Shown here: in pieces, positions 18,811 through 27,775 of the stretch
Layout: every line of letters starts with the position of its first letter
How positions within the stretch are numbered: the first letter of the stretch is position 1
From: Pseudomonas resinovorans NBRC 106553
GTDB lineage: Bacteria > Pseudomonadota > Gammaproteobacteria > Pseudomonadales > Pseudomonadaceae
NCBI RefSeq assembly: GCF_000412695.1
Contig: NC_021499.1
Span: 1,364,001-1,428,000 of the forward strand
Length of the DNA: 64,000 nt
Direction: 5' to 3'
The notes under the pieces: generated by a model
What the model was told of the DNA's origin: nothing
The model's input: only the letters and a program-made list of their open reading frames with translations
Database searches by the model: none
Program-made: the position numbers and the translations under genes

Positions 18811-18904
18811 GTAGGGGCGAATTCATTCGCCAACCGGACCGCAGGTTCGGCCTGCAGATGCGGGGGCGGCTTCGCCGCCCTTGGCGAATGAATTTCCCCC
18901 CTAC
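18811..18904. repeat. REP-type element (GTAGGGGCGAATTCATTCGCC family)
   Basis: GTAGGGGCGAATTCATTCG at the left is mirrored by CGAATGAATTTCCCCCCTAC at the right, with an inner GGGGCGGCTTCGCCGCCC hairpin. A related, truncated element lies at 54108-54165. It fills most of the 18702-18953 gap. Confidence 0.75.
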
Positions 18905-18953
18905 AACCCATCCTGCGAATTTCGCGAATGGATTCGCTCACACAAGGGGGCCT

Positions 18954-19718
18954 TCACTCCGCGATCTGCAGCCGGCGCGCCTGGGTATAGACGTAGCGCA
19001 GCTTCTCGTACTCGAAGGGGGTGTTGAGCTGGCCGTAGCGGAAGTTGGTGCTGTAGCGCTTGTCCACCATGCGCAGGACGGTGATTTCCGGGTGGTTGCT
19101 GCTGGCTTCGGCGACGTTGAGGAAGTTGATCTGGTCTTCGGCCACAAAGTCCACCACCAGGCCGCTGGTGTCCCGCAGGTTCGAGGGCCCGAGGACCGGC
19201 AGCATAAGGAAGGGACCTTCGCTGACCCCGTAGTGGCCCAGGGTCTGGCCGAAGTCTTCGTTCTGCTTGGGCAGGCCCATGCGGGTGGCGGGGTCCCACA
19301 GGCCGGCCAGGCCGATGGTGGTGTTGAACATCAGGCGCGCGGTGATCTGCATGGAGCGCTGGCCGCGCAGCTGCAAGATGCTGTTGAGCAGGTTGGGCAC
19401 ATCGCCCAAGTTGCTGAAGAAGTTGCTGACGCCGCTGCGCACCACCCGTGGCGTGACGAAGGTGTAGCCGCGCACCACGGGCAGGAACACCCATTCGTCG
19501 AAGCGGTAGTTGAAGTGGTAGACGCGCCGGTTCCAGGACTCGAAGGGGTCGAAGACATTCAGTGCGTCCAGGGTGGCGCGTTCGAACTCGCGCTGGTCCA
19601 GGCCGGGGTTGAACTTCAGCTCCTTCAGCGGCTGGGTGAAACCGTCCGGGTCTGCTTCCTGGGCGCTTGCCAGGCCGCTGGTCAACAACAGTGCGATCAA
19701 GAGTGCTTTCTTATCCAC
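18954..19718 (-). CDS. MlaA/VacJ-family protein
   Basis: 254 aa. Family of the outer-membrane partner of the Mla pathway, which extracts misplaced phospholipids. Characteristic segments are DPFESWNRRVYHFNYRFDEWVFLPVVRGY, FFSNLGDVPNLLNS, RLMFNTTIGLAGLWDPATRMGL and ETLGHYGV-like FGQTLGHYGVSEGP. The start is a GTG at 19718 with TGGAG upstream, overlapping the upstream hydrolase gene by 8 bases. The signal peptide (MDKKALLIALLLTSGLASA) lacks the lipobox cysteine expected in the lipoprotein MlaA. Confidence 0.9.
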   Translation of the reverse strand: MDKKALLIALLLTSGLASAQEADPDGFTQPLKELKFNPGLDQREFERATLDALNVFDPFESWNRRVYHFNYRFDEWVFLPVVRGYTFVTPRVVRSGVSNFFSNLGDVPNLLNSILQLRGQRSMQITARLMFNTTIGLAGLWDPATRMGLPKQNEDFGQTLGHYGVSEGPFLMLPVLGPSNLRDTSGLVVDFVAEDQINFLNVAEASSNHPEITVLRMVDKRYSTNFRYGQLNTPFEYEKLRYVYTQARRLQIAE

Positions 19719-21006
19719 GGAAGAACTCCAGCATGGCGTCGCCGTTGACGCGGTAGTTGAGGTTGCCGCAGTGGCCGCCGTGTGGGTACAGGGTCAGCCG
19801 GTCGCCCAGGGTGCGACGCAGGAAGCCCAGGTCGCCCGGCCCGAGGATGAGGTCGTCGGCGTTGTGCATCACGGCGATCTTGCTGCTGCCCTTGAGGTAG
19901 TCCTCCAGGGCGTAGAGGCTGACCTGGTTGATCAACTGGCTCAGGCTGCCGCCATCGTACTTGGCGCGCCAGTAGGGGATCAGTTGCTCGGTGATGTAGC
20001 AATCGAAGTCGCACTGCAGGGCGCGCTTGTAGAAGCGGGTCAGGCTGGTGCCTTCGGTGATGGGGTACTTCGCCGGGGTGATCAGGCCACGGTGGTTGAT
20101 CAGGTCCGAGGTGAAGGCGATGTCCGAGGAGGAGAAACGGAAGGCGGTGCCGATCAGCATCGCCATCTGCTCATTGGTCAGCCGTTGCCTGGACTCCTGG
20201 AAATCGAACAGCAGGGCGTCGTTCAGGTCGATGTAGCCCTTCTGCTGGAAGTAGCGGGTCAGCTTGCCGAGCACCACCTGGTAGAAGGTGGTGGTGTCGT
20301 CGACGCCCTTGACCCGGGTCTGTACCAGGCGGTCGAGGTTGGTCACCGAGGTATAGAGGTTCACCGGCGGGTTGAGCAGCAGCACGCGTTTGAAGTTGAA
20401 GCTGCGGCGGGTTTCGTCCAGGTGGCTGACGAAGGCCGCGTCCAGGGCGCCGAGGCTGTATCCGGTGAGGTAGAAGTCGGTGATCGGCAGGCTCGGGTGC
20501 TGGGCACGCACGGCCTGCATCACCCGGTAGAGATCATCGGCGTCTTCGCTGGAAATGCCGGGGGTGGCATGGCGCGAGGCGGCGGCCATGAAGTCGTAGC
20601 TGGTGGGTGAGGAGAGCTGCACCACGTGGTAGCCGGCGCCGTAGAACAGGCGCTTGAGGCTTTCGGCATGGGTGCTGGCGTAGTGGCCGCCGGTGCCGGC
20701 GATGACGAAAACCAGCGGCGCGGGGCCCTTCTGCCGGGCCAGGCGATAGCGCAGCGACTTCACCGGCCAGAAGTTGTCCGGCAGCTCGGTTTCCCGCTCC
20801 GGGCGCAGTTTGAGGTCGTAGTCGGACTGGTTGATGTCTTCGTTCGCCGGCACCTGGCTGCGCAGGTCCGGCGGAGTCGTGGCGATGGTCGCCTCGAAGG
20901 GGTTGGTGATCGGAAAACCGTAGGTGTTCGCGTCGAGGTCCGCGGCCAATACCTGGGCACAGAAGATCAGGCTACCCAATAGGGCAGCGAGTCGAAGGCG
21001 GAGCAT
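19711..21006 (-). CDS. Exported alpha/beta hydrolase, coupled to the mlaA-like gene
   Basis: 431 aa with a signal peptide ending AQVLA (about 1-20). Alpha/beta-hydrolase features are FVIAGTGGHY (oxyanion), TGYSLGALDA (nucleophile Ser in G-Y-S-L-G), MHNADDLIL (Asp) and YPHGGHCGNL (His). Homologues are often labelled serine/threonine kinase in databases, which the sequence does not support. Start at 21006, where MLRLRLAALL begins the signal peptide; the longer frame adds a charged tail. The stop overlaps the mlaA-like gene, so a linked role in outer-membrane lipid handling is plausible. The substrate is unknown. Confidence 0.85.
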   Translation of the reverse strand: MLRLRLAALLGSLIFCAQVLAADLDANTYGFPITNPFEATIATTPPDLRSQVPANEDINQSDYDLKLRPERETELPDNFWPVKSLRYRLARQKGPAPLVFVIAGTGGHYASTHAESLKRLFYGAGYHVVQLSSPTSYDFMAAASRHATPGISSEDADDLYRVMQAVRAQHPSLPITDFYLTGYSLGALDAAFVSHLDETRRSFNFKRVLLLNPPVNLYTSVTNLDRLVQTRVKGVDDTTTFYQVVLGKLTRYFQQKGYIDLNDALLFDFQESRQRLTNEQMAMLIGTAFRFSSSDIAFTSDLINHRGLITPAKYPITEGTSLTRFYKRALQCDFDCYITEQLIPYWRAKYDGGSLSQLINQVSLYALEDYLKGSSKIAVMHNADDLILGPGDLGFLRRTLGDRLTLYPHGGHCGNLNYRVNGDAMLEFFRG

Positions 21007-21246
21007 AGGATGGTCCCTGTTCAGATTCTGCTGAGGCCTGGTTCCGCGTTGGCGGCCGGCTCCAGTCACTCCCCCGGGGCTTCCGGGCCACGTTCCTTAT
21101 AAAAGCACGTCATGAGTGAATACCGAGGCTATGACAACTGCAAGTCCCGCAAGTGCGGCCCATCCATCAGACCGGGCCTGCGCGAGGTCTTGCATAGCGC
21201 CAGCGGGGGGGTATCCTTGGCGCCGCCTACCCATTCGGAGAGAAAC

Positions 21247-21627
21247 ATGTCGAGCCGTTCACCCTTCATCCTGCTGCTGATCCTGCTGCCGTTCTGGCTG
21301 GCCGCCAGCTACGGGCTTCGTTTCGCCCTGATGGAGGATGGCCAGTGGGTCGGCCTGTGCGTCGACGAGGCACAGCGCTGGGAATGCCAGGTGCGTTCCG
21401 GCCTGGGCCTGCTGATTCACTTCCGCGTCATCGCCTGGATCAGCCTGGGCGCCGCCCTGGCCGCGTTCTTCGTGCCCGGCCGCGCCGGTTGGGGCCTGGC
21501 CCTGCTGGCCTTGCTGTTCGCCCTGCCGGCCCTGGTGCTCTACACCGCCAGCCTCGCCGTGTTCGCCTGCGTCATCGCCGGCCTGCGCCTGGTGCGCCGG
21601 ACCCAGCCGGTGGCGGTACCCGCCTGA
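21247..21627 (+). CDS. Small integral membrane protein
   Basis: 126 aa with about three hydrophobic segments (SPFILLLILLPFWLAASYGL, FRVIAWISLGAALAAFF, LALLALLFALPALVLYTASLAVF) and two cysteines in the loop GLCVDEAQRWECQ. The ATG at 21247 has GGAGAGA just upstream; the longer frame starts in non-coding sequence. No family recognised. Monocistronic with its own terminator. Confidence 0.75.
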   Translation: MSSRSPFILLLILLPFWLAASYGLRFALMEDGQWVGLCVDEAQRWECQVRSGLGLLIHFRVIAWISLGAALAAFFVPGRAGWGLALLALLFALPALVLYTASLAVFACVIAGLRLVRRTQPVAVPA

Positions 21628-21650
21628 GGCGAATCCGCAGCCATGAAAAA

Positions 21651-21674
21651 GGACGCCCGAGGGCGTCCTTTTTT
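21651..21674 (+). terminator. Intrinsic terminator
   Basis: GGACGCCC / GGGCGTCC stem (21651-21658 with 21661-21668) followed by six T. Placed 24 bases after the small membrane protein gene. Five A precede it, so it may also work on the opposite strand. Confidence 0.9.
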
Positions 21675-21729
21675 GTTTACGGGTTTCACGCCATTCGGCA
21701 TGGGCCGGTGGTTCACGAAGCTCTTTTGT

Positions 21730-21803
21730 TGGGTTTCGCTGCGCTCTACCCATCCTACGGGATGCATAGAGCCCGTAGGATGGGTAGAGCGCAGCGAAAC
21801 CCA
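21730..21803. repeat. REP pair forming a perfect 32-bp inverted repeat
   Basis: Arms 21730-21761 and 21772-21803 are perfectly complementary around a 10-base centre; the arms carry the GTAGGATGGGTAGAGCGCAG motif. Lies at the 3' side of two convergent genes. Confidence 0.9.
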
Positions 21804-21810
21804 TCAATCT

Positions 21811-23361
21811 TTAGCCGCGAACCCGCAGGCTGCGCCACAGCGCCGCCAGCAGCAGGGTGCTGACCACAGCCCAGCCGATGGCCTGGATGTTACCCAGGGT
21901 TTCCTCATAGAGCTGGGGCACGATGCCGGCGCCGATCAGCACCGCCAGCAAGGCGATCTCGCGACGGGGCGCGGCCACCGGACGGAACAGGTACACCAGC
22001 GCCGGCAGCAGCAGGGCGGCGCTGGGGAAGCTGCGGTAGCGGGCATCGAACACCAGGGCCAGCATCAGCACCGCGCCGGCGAAGGCGGAGGCGGACAGCC
22101 ACCAGCCACCGCGGGCCTCGAGCCAGGCGAACAGGCGGCCACGGGCACCTTCCCGGGTGGACAGCGCCAGGGCGCCATGGGCCAGGACCACCAGGTTGAG
22201 GCCCACCAGGAAGGCCGCCCAGGCCCACTCGCCGACGAAGCGGCTGGTGACGCGTGCCATCTCGCCCCAGAGGCCGATGCAGGCGGCGCCCACGGCAGCC
22301 AGCAGCGGCAGCACCAGGGCGGCGCGGGTGGAGGCCGGACGGCCGGCGAGCACCAGGGTAACCAGGAAGATCAGGCCGGAAACCCCCAGCCACATGGGCC
22401 AGTAGGGCAGGTTGCTGACCGGGCCGGCGAGCACGCCTTTTTCCTGGCGGTCGGCGTCGAACAGACCCCAGTAGCCGCCCACCGCACCTTCGCTGGCGCG
22501 CTTCCAGGGCTGGTCGAAGGCTTCGATCAGGTTGTAGCCCCAGCCGTTCTGCTCGGCCAGGGCGACGAAGCCACGGATGAACTTGGCTTCGTTGACCCGG
22601 CTCGGCACGGCGGTTTCACGCTGGCGGCCTTCGCTGGGCCAACCGGTTTCGCCGATGAAGATGTCCTTGGGGGCGAACTTGTTGCCGAACACCTGGCGGA
22701 TTTCGGCGACATGGCGCAGGGCCTCGTCGATACCGGCGGGATCGTCTTCCCAGTAGGGCAGCAGGTGGATGGTGAGGAAGTCCACCGCCGGTGCGACTTC
22801 CGGGTGGCGCAGCCAGAACTCCCAGACGTCCGCGTAGGTCACCGGTTGTTGCACCTGGGCCTGGACCTGCTCGATCAGCTTGGCCAACTGGGCGCCGGTG
22901 ACTTCCTTGCGCAGCAGGGTCTCGTTACCGACGATCACCGACTGCACCACATCCGGGTTGGCGTTGGCGGCCTTGATCAGCGCATCGATCTCTTTCTGGG
23001 TGTCCACCGGGTTGCCATTCACCCAGGCGCCCAGCATCAGCTTCAGGCCGTGCTTGCGGGCCAGCTCCGGAATGGCTTCCAGGCCGGTCATGGAGTAGGT
23101 GCGCACGCAGTGGAAGCGGGTCGCCAGCAGGGCGAGGTCGGCGTCCATGCGCTCGGGGCGCAGCACGAAGGGCTGGTCGAAGGGCGACTGGTCCTTGTCG
23201 AAGGGGCTGTAGGACGCGCACTGCAGCTTGTGGCTGGGCGTCGCGGCGTCCGGCAGGATCACCGGCTTGCCAAGGCCGTACCAGAGGCCGGCGAGGGCCA
23301 CGACGGCTACCAGGAACGAAAACAGATAGGGGAGTGCCGGGAAACGGGCGTTCTGACTCAT
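21811..23361 (-). CDS. GH17 beta-1,3-glucanase/transglycosylase fused to a membrane domain
   Basis: 516 aa. After an N-terminal membrane anchor (LPYLFSFLVAVVALAGLWYG), residues about 45-305 form a glycoside hydrolase 17 domain. The acid/base Glu lies in VIVGNETLLR and the nucleophile Glu in IFIGETGWPSEG. The remaining ~200 residues contain seven or eight hydrophobic segments. Such fusions are associated with beta-1,3-glucan metabolism in proteobacteria, and the GH17 domain should face the periplasm. Start at 23361 (MSQNARFP); the longer frame runs into the DUF2061 gene. It is not next to any glucan synthase here. Confidence 0.88.
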   Translation of the reverse strand: MSQNARFPALPYLFSFLVAVVALAGLWYGLGKPVILPDAATPSHKLQCASYSPFDKDQSPFDQPFVLRPERMDADLALLATRFHCVRTYSMTGLEAIPELARKHGLKLMLGAWVNGNPVDTQKEIDALIKAANANPDVVQSVIVGNETLLRKEVTGAQLAKLIEQVQAQVQQPVTYADVWEFWLRHPEVAPAVDFLTIHLLPYWEDDPAGIDEALRHVAEIRQVFGNKFAPKDIFIGETGWPSEGRQRETAVPSRVNEAKFIRGFVALAEQNGWGYNLIEAFDQPWKRASEGAVGGYWGLFDADRQEKGVLAGPVSNLPYWPMWLGVSGLIFLVTLVLAGRPASTRAALVLPLLAAVGAACIGLWGEMARVTSRFVGEWAWAAFLVGLNLVVLAHGALALSTREGARGRLFAWLEARGGWWLSASAFAGAVLMLALVFDARYRSFPSAALLLPALVYLFRPVAAPRREIALLAVLIGAGIVPQLYEETLGNIQAIGWAVVSTLLLAALWRSLRVRG

Positions 23362-23462
23362 GGCTAAGGCTGCTGCTTGCGTGGGGGCAAAGCCGCGCAT
23401 CTTAGCGGATTCGCGCTCTCCGCTCCTACGCCCGGAGCCGGAAAATCCGTACAGCTGATTAC

Positions 23463-23687
23463 TTAAGCGTGGTGGTGCAACCAGGCATGCTTGGGAATCT
23501 CCTGTTTCGGTTTGTCGTCCTTCTCGAAGCGCTTCCAGATCTTCTCGTGGAAGTAGAAACCCACCGAGTTGCACAGCGGCTCGACCGCCGCCACCAGGCC
23601 ACCCACCGCGATGCTGCCGGTCAGGGCGTAGGTCACGCTGAACGCGATGCAGAAGTGCATGAGGGTGAAGGTCACGGTCTTGAGCAT
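23463..23687 (-). CDS. DUF2061 small membrane protein
   Basis: 74 aa with two predicted transmembrane segments, including the family pattern HFCIAFSVTYALTGSIAVGG...AAVEPLCNSVGFYFHEKIW. The C-terminus is charged and ends in HAWLHHHA. Function unknown. GAGGT lies upstream of the ATG at 23687, and a Fur-box-like site begins 11 bases upstream of that start. Confidence 0.9.
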   Translation of the reverse strand: MLKTVTFTLMHFCIAFSVTYALTGSIAVGGLVAAVEPLCNSVGFYFHEKIWKRFEKDDKPKQEIPKHAWLHHHA

Positions 23688-23697
23688 GGCGCACCTC

Positions 23698-23716
23698 GGT
23701 AATGAGAATGATTATT
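23698..23716. promoter_or_regulatory. Fur-box-like site
   Basis: The 19 bases starting GGTAATGAGAATGATTATT match the classical Fur consensus GATAATGATAATCATTATC at about 15 positions by eye. It is immediately upstream of the DUF2061 start codon and about 200 bp from the actP operon on the other strand, so iron repression of the DUF2061 gene is the likely meaning. Confidence 0.6.
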
Positions 23717-23911
23717 CGGATAGGCCAAGGCTAGGCGCGCGGTGCGATGCAGGGAAATGTTCATCCAGCATGGGGTTGATAGTTTTGCTGTATGAAAAGG
23801 CTACGACCTTGGTCGAGAATTGCCTGAAGTAAGACTAAGGTCGTCTGTTGTGCTTGTACGACCGTTCTATTGTTGGCTCACCAGCAACCCGCGCTGTGGA
23901 GGACAACAATA

Positions 23912-24223
23912 ATGAACGACAGCACCTACAAGCGGATTCAAGAGAATCCGCGCTTTCAGGAACTGGTGTCCAAGCGAGAACGCTTCGCCTGGATACTCTC
24001 TGCCATCATGCTCGGCCTTTACCTGGCCTTCATCCTGCTGATCGCATTCGAGCCGCAACTGCTCGGCGCCCGCGTCAGTCCTGACTCTCCCGTGACCTGG
24101 GGTATTCCGATCGGTGTCGGTCTGATCCTGTCGGCCTTCGTGCTGACCGGCATCTACGTTCGCCGTGCCAATGGCGAGTTCGACCGCATGAACCAGGAAA
24201 TCCTCAAGGAGGTCCAGCAATGA
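23912..24223 (+). CDS. yjcH: DUF485 inner-membrane protein YjcH
   Basis: 103 aa with two transmembrane helices ([18 protein letters not shown] and [18 protein letters not shown]) and the family's NPRFQELV(S/R)KR(E/R)RF N-terminus. It is the usual partner of the acetate permease. Start at 23912 follows GGAGGA. Its stop overlaps the actP start as ATGA, giving translational coupling. Confidence 0.93.
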   Translation: MNDSTYKRIQENPRFQELVSKRERFAWILSAIMLGLYLAFILLIAFEPQLLGARVSPDSPVTWGIPIGVGLILSAFVLTGIYVRRANGEFDRMNQEILKEVQQ

Positions 24224-25878
24224 TCGCGCGAATCCTTGCGGTACTCGGCCTGATGGCAGTGGCGCCCGTGCTCTGGGCCGCCGGTGCAATCGAGGGTGAC
24301 GTCCAGCGCCAGCCGCTGAACACCTCGGCCATCGTCATGTTCGTCGCCTTCGTCGGCGCCACCCTCTACATCACCTACTGGGCCTCCAAGCGCAGCAAGT
24401 CGGCTGCCGACTTCTATACCGCCGGCGGCAGCATCACCGGTTTCCAGAACGGCCTGGCGATCGCCGGTGACTACATGTCCGCGGCGTCCTTCCTGGGTAT
24501 TTCCGCCCTGGTGTTCACCTCCGGTTACGACGGCCTGATCTACTCCATCGGCTTCCTGGTTGGCTGGCCGGTGATCCTCTTCCTGATCGCTGAACGCCTG
24601 CGCAACCTCGGCAAGTACACCTTCGCCGACGTGGCCTCCTATCGCCTGAAGCAGAAGGAAATCCGCACCCTGTCCGCCAGCGGTTCGCTGGTGGTGGTGG
24701 CCTTCTACCTGATCGCCCAGATGGTCGGCGCCGGCAAGCTCATCGAGCTGCTGTTCGGCCTCAACTACCACGTCGCCGTGGTGCTGGTCGGTATCCTGAT
24801 GGTGCTCTACGTGCTGTTCGGCGGCATGCTCGCCACCACCTGGGTGCAGATCATCAAGGCCGTGCTGCTGCTCTCCGGCGCTTCCTTCATGGCGCTGATG
24901 GTGCTCAAGCACGTCAACTTCGACATCGCCACCCTGTTCAACGAAGCCATCAAGGTCCACCCCAAAGGCGAGGCCATCATGAGCCCCGGCGGTCTGGTCA
25001 AGGACCCGATCTCGGCTATCTCGCTCGGCCTGGCACTGATGTTCGGTACCGCCGGCCTGCCGCACATCCTGATGCGCTTCTTCACCGTCAGCGACGCCAA
25101 GGAAGCCCGTAAATCGGTGTTCTACGCCACCGGCTTCATCGGTTACTTCTACATCCTGACCTTCATCATCGGCTTCGGCGCCATCCTGCTGGTCAGCACC
25201 AACCCGGCCTTCAAGGACGCCACCGGCGCCCTGCTGGGCGGCAACAACATGGCGGCGGTGCACCTGGCCAACGCCGTAGGCGGCAGCCTGTTCCTCGGCT
25301 TCATCTCCGCCGTGGCCTTCGCCACCATCCTCGCGGTGGTCGCCGGCCTGACCCTGGCCGGTGCCTCGGCCGTGTCCCACGACCTCTACGCGTCGGTGTT
25401 CAAGAAGGGCAAGGCGAGCGAGAAGGACGAGCTGCGCGTCTCGAAGATCACCACCGTGATCCTGGGCTTCGTGGCCATCGGCCTCGGCATCCTGTTCGAG
25501 AAGCAGAACATCGCCTTCATGGTCGGCCTGGCGTTCTCCATCGCCGCGAGCTGCAACTTCCCGGTACTGATCCTCTCCATGTACTGGAAGAAGCTGACCA
25601 CCCGTGGCGCCATGATCGGCGGCTGGCTGGGCCTGGTCACCGCGGTGGGCCTGATGATCCTCGGCCCGACCATCTGGGTGCAGATCCTTGGCCATGCCAC
25701 CCCGGTCTACCCCTACGAGTATCCGGCGCTGTTCTCCATCCTGGTTGCCTTCGTCGGTATCTGGTTCTTCTCGATCACCGACAAATCGGCCGCCGCGGAC
25801 GAGGAGCGTGCGCGCTTCTACCCGCAGTTCGTGCGTTCCCAGACCGGCCTGGGCGCCAGTGGTGCCGTAGCTCACTGA
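24220..25878 (+). CDS. actP: Cation/acetate symporter ActP
   Basis: 552-aa sodium:solute symporter that takes up acetate and related short monocarboxylates. A signal-like N-terminus ([13 protein letters not shown]) is followed by about 13 transmembrane helices. Family marks are [39 protein letters not shown] (given by its pieces FYTAGG and [12 protein letters not shown]), [15 protein letters not shown] and [12 protein letters not shown]. Co-translated with yjcH. In Pseudomonas this gene is usually controlled by acetate/ethanol regulators, but no operator was recognised here. Confidence 0.96.
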   Translation: MIARILAVLGLMAVAPVLWAAGAIEGDVQRQPLNTSAIVMFVAFVGATLYITYWASKRSKSAADFYTAGGSITGFQNGLAIAGDYMSAASFLGISALVFTSGYDGLIYSIGFLVGWPVILFLIAERLRNLGKYTFADVASYRLKQKEIRTLSASGSLVVVAFYLIAQMVGAGKLIELLFGLNYHVAVVLVGILMVLYVLFGGMLATTWVQIIKAVLLLSGASFMALMVLKHVNFDIATLFNEAIKVHPKGEAIMSPGGLVKDPISAISLGLALMFGTAGLPHILMRFFTVSDAKEARKSVFYATGFIGYFYILTFIIGFGAILLVSTNPAFKDATGALLGGNNMAAVHLANAVGGSLFLGFISAVAFATILAVVAGLTLAGASAVSHDLYASVFKKGKASEKDELRVSKITTVILGFVAIGLGILFEKQNIAFMVGLAFSIAASCNFPVLILSMYWKKLTTRGAMIGGWLGLVTAVGLMILGPTIWVQILGHATPVYPYEYPALFSILVAFVGIWFFSITDKSAAADEERARFYPQFVRSQTGLGASGAVAH

Positions 25879-25902
25879 TCCAGGTTCGACGGCAAGACAA
25901 AA

Positions 25903-25926
25903 GGGCAGCCTTCGGGCTGCCCTTTT
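25903..25926 (+). terminator. Intrinsic terminator with UUCG loop
   Basis: GGGCAGCC (25903-25910), loop TTCG, GGCTGCCC (25915-25922), then TTTT. Ends the yjcH-actP transcript. Confidence 0.92.
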
Positions 25927-25962
25927 CATTTATGGCCGGCACGAGTTCGTAGATGAGTTACG

Positions 25963-26139
25963 CGATACCCATGCGGACATGGTTGATGGGTATCGCAAGC
26001 TCAACCCATCCTACGTTGCTTTTTCGCATTCCCCGGCGATTTCCTTCTTCAGCGTGAGGAGCCGGGAGAGGGCTATCCGTAGGATGGGTTGAGCGGAGCG
26101 ATACCCATGCGGACAGGGCTGATGGGTATCGCTGCGCTA
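25963..26139. repeat. Pair of REP-type elements
   Basis: Two copies in opposite orientation. The first contains GCGATACCCATGCGGACAT and ends CTCAACCCATCCTACG; the second begins GTAGGATGGGTTGAGCGGAG and repeats GATACCCATGCGGACAGG before a mirrored half. They occupy most of the 25879-26152 gap. Confidence 0.8.
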
Positions 26140-26152
26140 GAACCGGTGTGGG

Positions 26153-26308
26153 CTAGATCATCCCCAGCAACAACAGGACCACCACGATGACCAGCAATAC
26201 CCCGACCATTCCGGATGGCCCGTAGCCCCAGTTGCGCGAATGGGGGAAGACCGGCAGGCCGCCGACCAGCAGCAGGACCAGGATGACTAGCAGCAGAAGG
26301 GTGATCAT
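26153..26308 (-). CDS. DUF3309-type small membrane protein (51 aa)
   Basis: A 51-aa product made of two hydrophobic stretches (ITLLLLVILVLLLVGGLPVF and VGVLLVIVVVLLLLGMI) around a short loop HSRNWGYGPSG. This is the layout of the DUF3309 family, common in stress-linked loci of Pseudomonas. AGGAGTCACTGCCT precedes the ATG at 26308. Function unknown. Confidence 0.8.
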   Translation of the reverse strand: MITLLLLVILVLLLVGGLPVFPHSRNWGYGPSGMVGVLLVIVVVLLLLGMI

Positions 26309-26431
26309 AGGCAGTGACTCCTCGTCAGCTCGATTGCCAGTGCGCGGCCGGTGTCGATCAGCCGTGCATGTAGCTACCGACTTGCCATCATGGAGGATGG
26401 TTCAAGGAAAACCACCGTACGGGGACCCGCC

Positions 26432-26800
26432 ATGGCCTACAGAATCGCCGCCGACGCCGTGCTGACGCTGCACCTGGCGTTCATCCTGTTCGTGGTGCTG
26501 GGTGGCTGGCTGGTGCTGCGCTGGCCCCGTCTGGCGCTGCTGCATCTGCCGGCGGCGGCCTGGGGCGCCAGCGTGGAATTCTTCCACCTGTATTGCCCGC
26601 TCACCCCCCTGGAAAACCGGCTGCGCCTGGCGGCGGGGGAGCAGGGCTACAGCGGCGGATTCATCGAACACTACCTGGTGCCGGTGATCTACCCGGCGGG
26701 GCTGACACCGGCCATCCAGCTCTGGCTCGGGGCTGCGGTGCTGCTGCTCAACCTGCTGCCCTACGGGCTGCTGATAAGGCGCCTGAGGCAGCGCCGCTAG
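26432..26800 (+). CDS. DUF2784 family membrane protein
   Basis: 122 aa, three to four hydrophobic segments, with the family motifs AVLTLHLAFILFVVLGG, HLPAAAWGASVEFFHLYCPLTPLENRLR and FIEHYL.PVIYP. Start at 26432 (MAYRIAADAV). Predicted inner membrane; role unknown. Single gene between the DUF3309 gene and the SDR. Confidence 0.88.
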   Translation: MAYRIAADAVLTLHLAFILFVVLGGWLVLRWPRLALLHLPAAAWGASVEFFHLYCPLTPLENRLRLAAGEQGYSGGFIEHYLVPVIYPAGLTPAIQLWLGAAVLLLNLLPYGLLIRRLRQRR

Positions 26801-26904
26801 CGGGGTTTGCCCCTGTCATTCAGCGCCGTGATTCAAGGGTGGACGGACTATGGCCTTCGCTACACTGCGGCTCAACAACCGCACAAGCAGAAAGGCACCT
26901 CACC

Positions 26905-27717
26905 ATGCAAAACCGCATCATGATCACCGGCGCCGGTTCCGGACTCGGCCGCGAAATCGCCCTGCGCTGGGCACGCGAAGGCTGGAAGCTGGCCCTGTCC
27001 GACGTCAACGAAGCCGGCCTGGCCGAAACCCTCAAGCTGGTTCGCGAAGCCGGCGGCGATGGCTTCACCCAGCGCTGCGACGTCCGCGACTACAGCCAGC
27101 TCACCGCCCTCGCCCAGGCCTGTGAAGAGAAGCTGGGTGGCATCGACATCATCGTCAACAACGCCGGCGTCGCCTCCGGCGGCTTCTTCGAGGAGTTGTC
27201 CCTGGAAGACTGGGACTGGCAGATCGCAATCAACCTGATGGGCGTGGTCAAGGGCTGCAAGGCCTTCCTGCCGCTGCTGCAGAAGAGCCATGGCAAGATC
27301 GTCAACGTGGCCTCCATGGCCGCGCTGATGCAGGGCCCGGCCATGAGCAACTACAACGTCGCCAAGGCCGGCGTGGTGGCCCTGTCCGAAAGCCTGCTGA
27401 TCGAGCTGAAGGAAGAGGGCGTTGGCGTGCACGTGGTCTGCCCGTCGTTCTTCCAGACCAACCTGCTGGACTCCTTCCGAGGCCCGACCCCGGCCATGAA
27501 GCAACAGGTAGGCAAGCTGCTGGAAAGCTCGCCGATCAGCGCCGCCGATATCGCCGACTACATCTTCCAGGAAGTGGCCGCCGGCACCTTCATGATCCTG
27601 CCCCATGAGCAGGGCCGCATGGCCTGGGCGGTCAAGCAGAAGAACCCGCAGATGCTCTATGACGAGATGGCCGGTATGTCGGCCAAGATGCGCGCGAAGA
27701 ATCGCAGCCACGCGTAA
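26905..27717 (+). CDS. Short-chain dehydrogenase/reductase
   Basis: 270-aa classical SDR. Cofactor motif TGAGSGLGRE (8-17), NNAG, catalytic YNVAK with the preceding Ser in NVASMAAL, and PSFFQTNL. Cofactor and substrate are not determinable; a C-terminal extension (about 35 residues, Met/Lys-rich) distinguishes the 270-aa subgroup. AAAGG lies upstream of the ATG. Confidence 0.92.
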   Translation: MQNRIMITGAGSGLGREIALRWAREGWKLALSDVNEAGLAETLKLVREAGGDGFTQRCDVRDYSQLTALAQACEEKLGGIDIIVNNAGVASGGFFEELSLEDWDWQIAINLMGVVKGCKAFLPLLQKSHGKIVNVASMAALMQGPAMSNYNVAKAGVVALSESLLIELKEEGVGVHVVCPSFFQTNLLDSFRGPTPAMKQQVGKLLESSPISAADIADYIFQEVAAGTFMILPHEQGRMAWAVKQKNPQMLYDEMAGMSAKMRAKNRSHA

Positions 27718-27775
27718 GCCTTGGCTGTCCTGTCGGTCAGCTTTTTCATCGTTCGAGGTTGCCCGGCGTCGGGGC

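Noticed and set aside
19711..21006. Serine/threonine protein kinase
   Set aside because: No kinase motifs; the sequence shows a Ser-Asp-His alpha/beta hydrolase.
24154..25929. 591-aa open frame opposite yjcH-actP
   Set aside because: Shadow of actP; composition is Asp/Glu/His/Gln-rich with no domain pattern.
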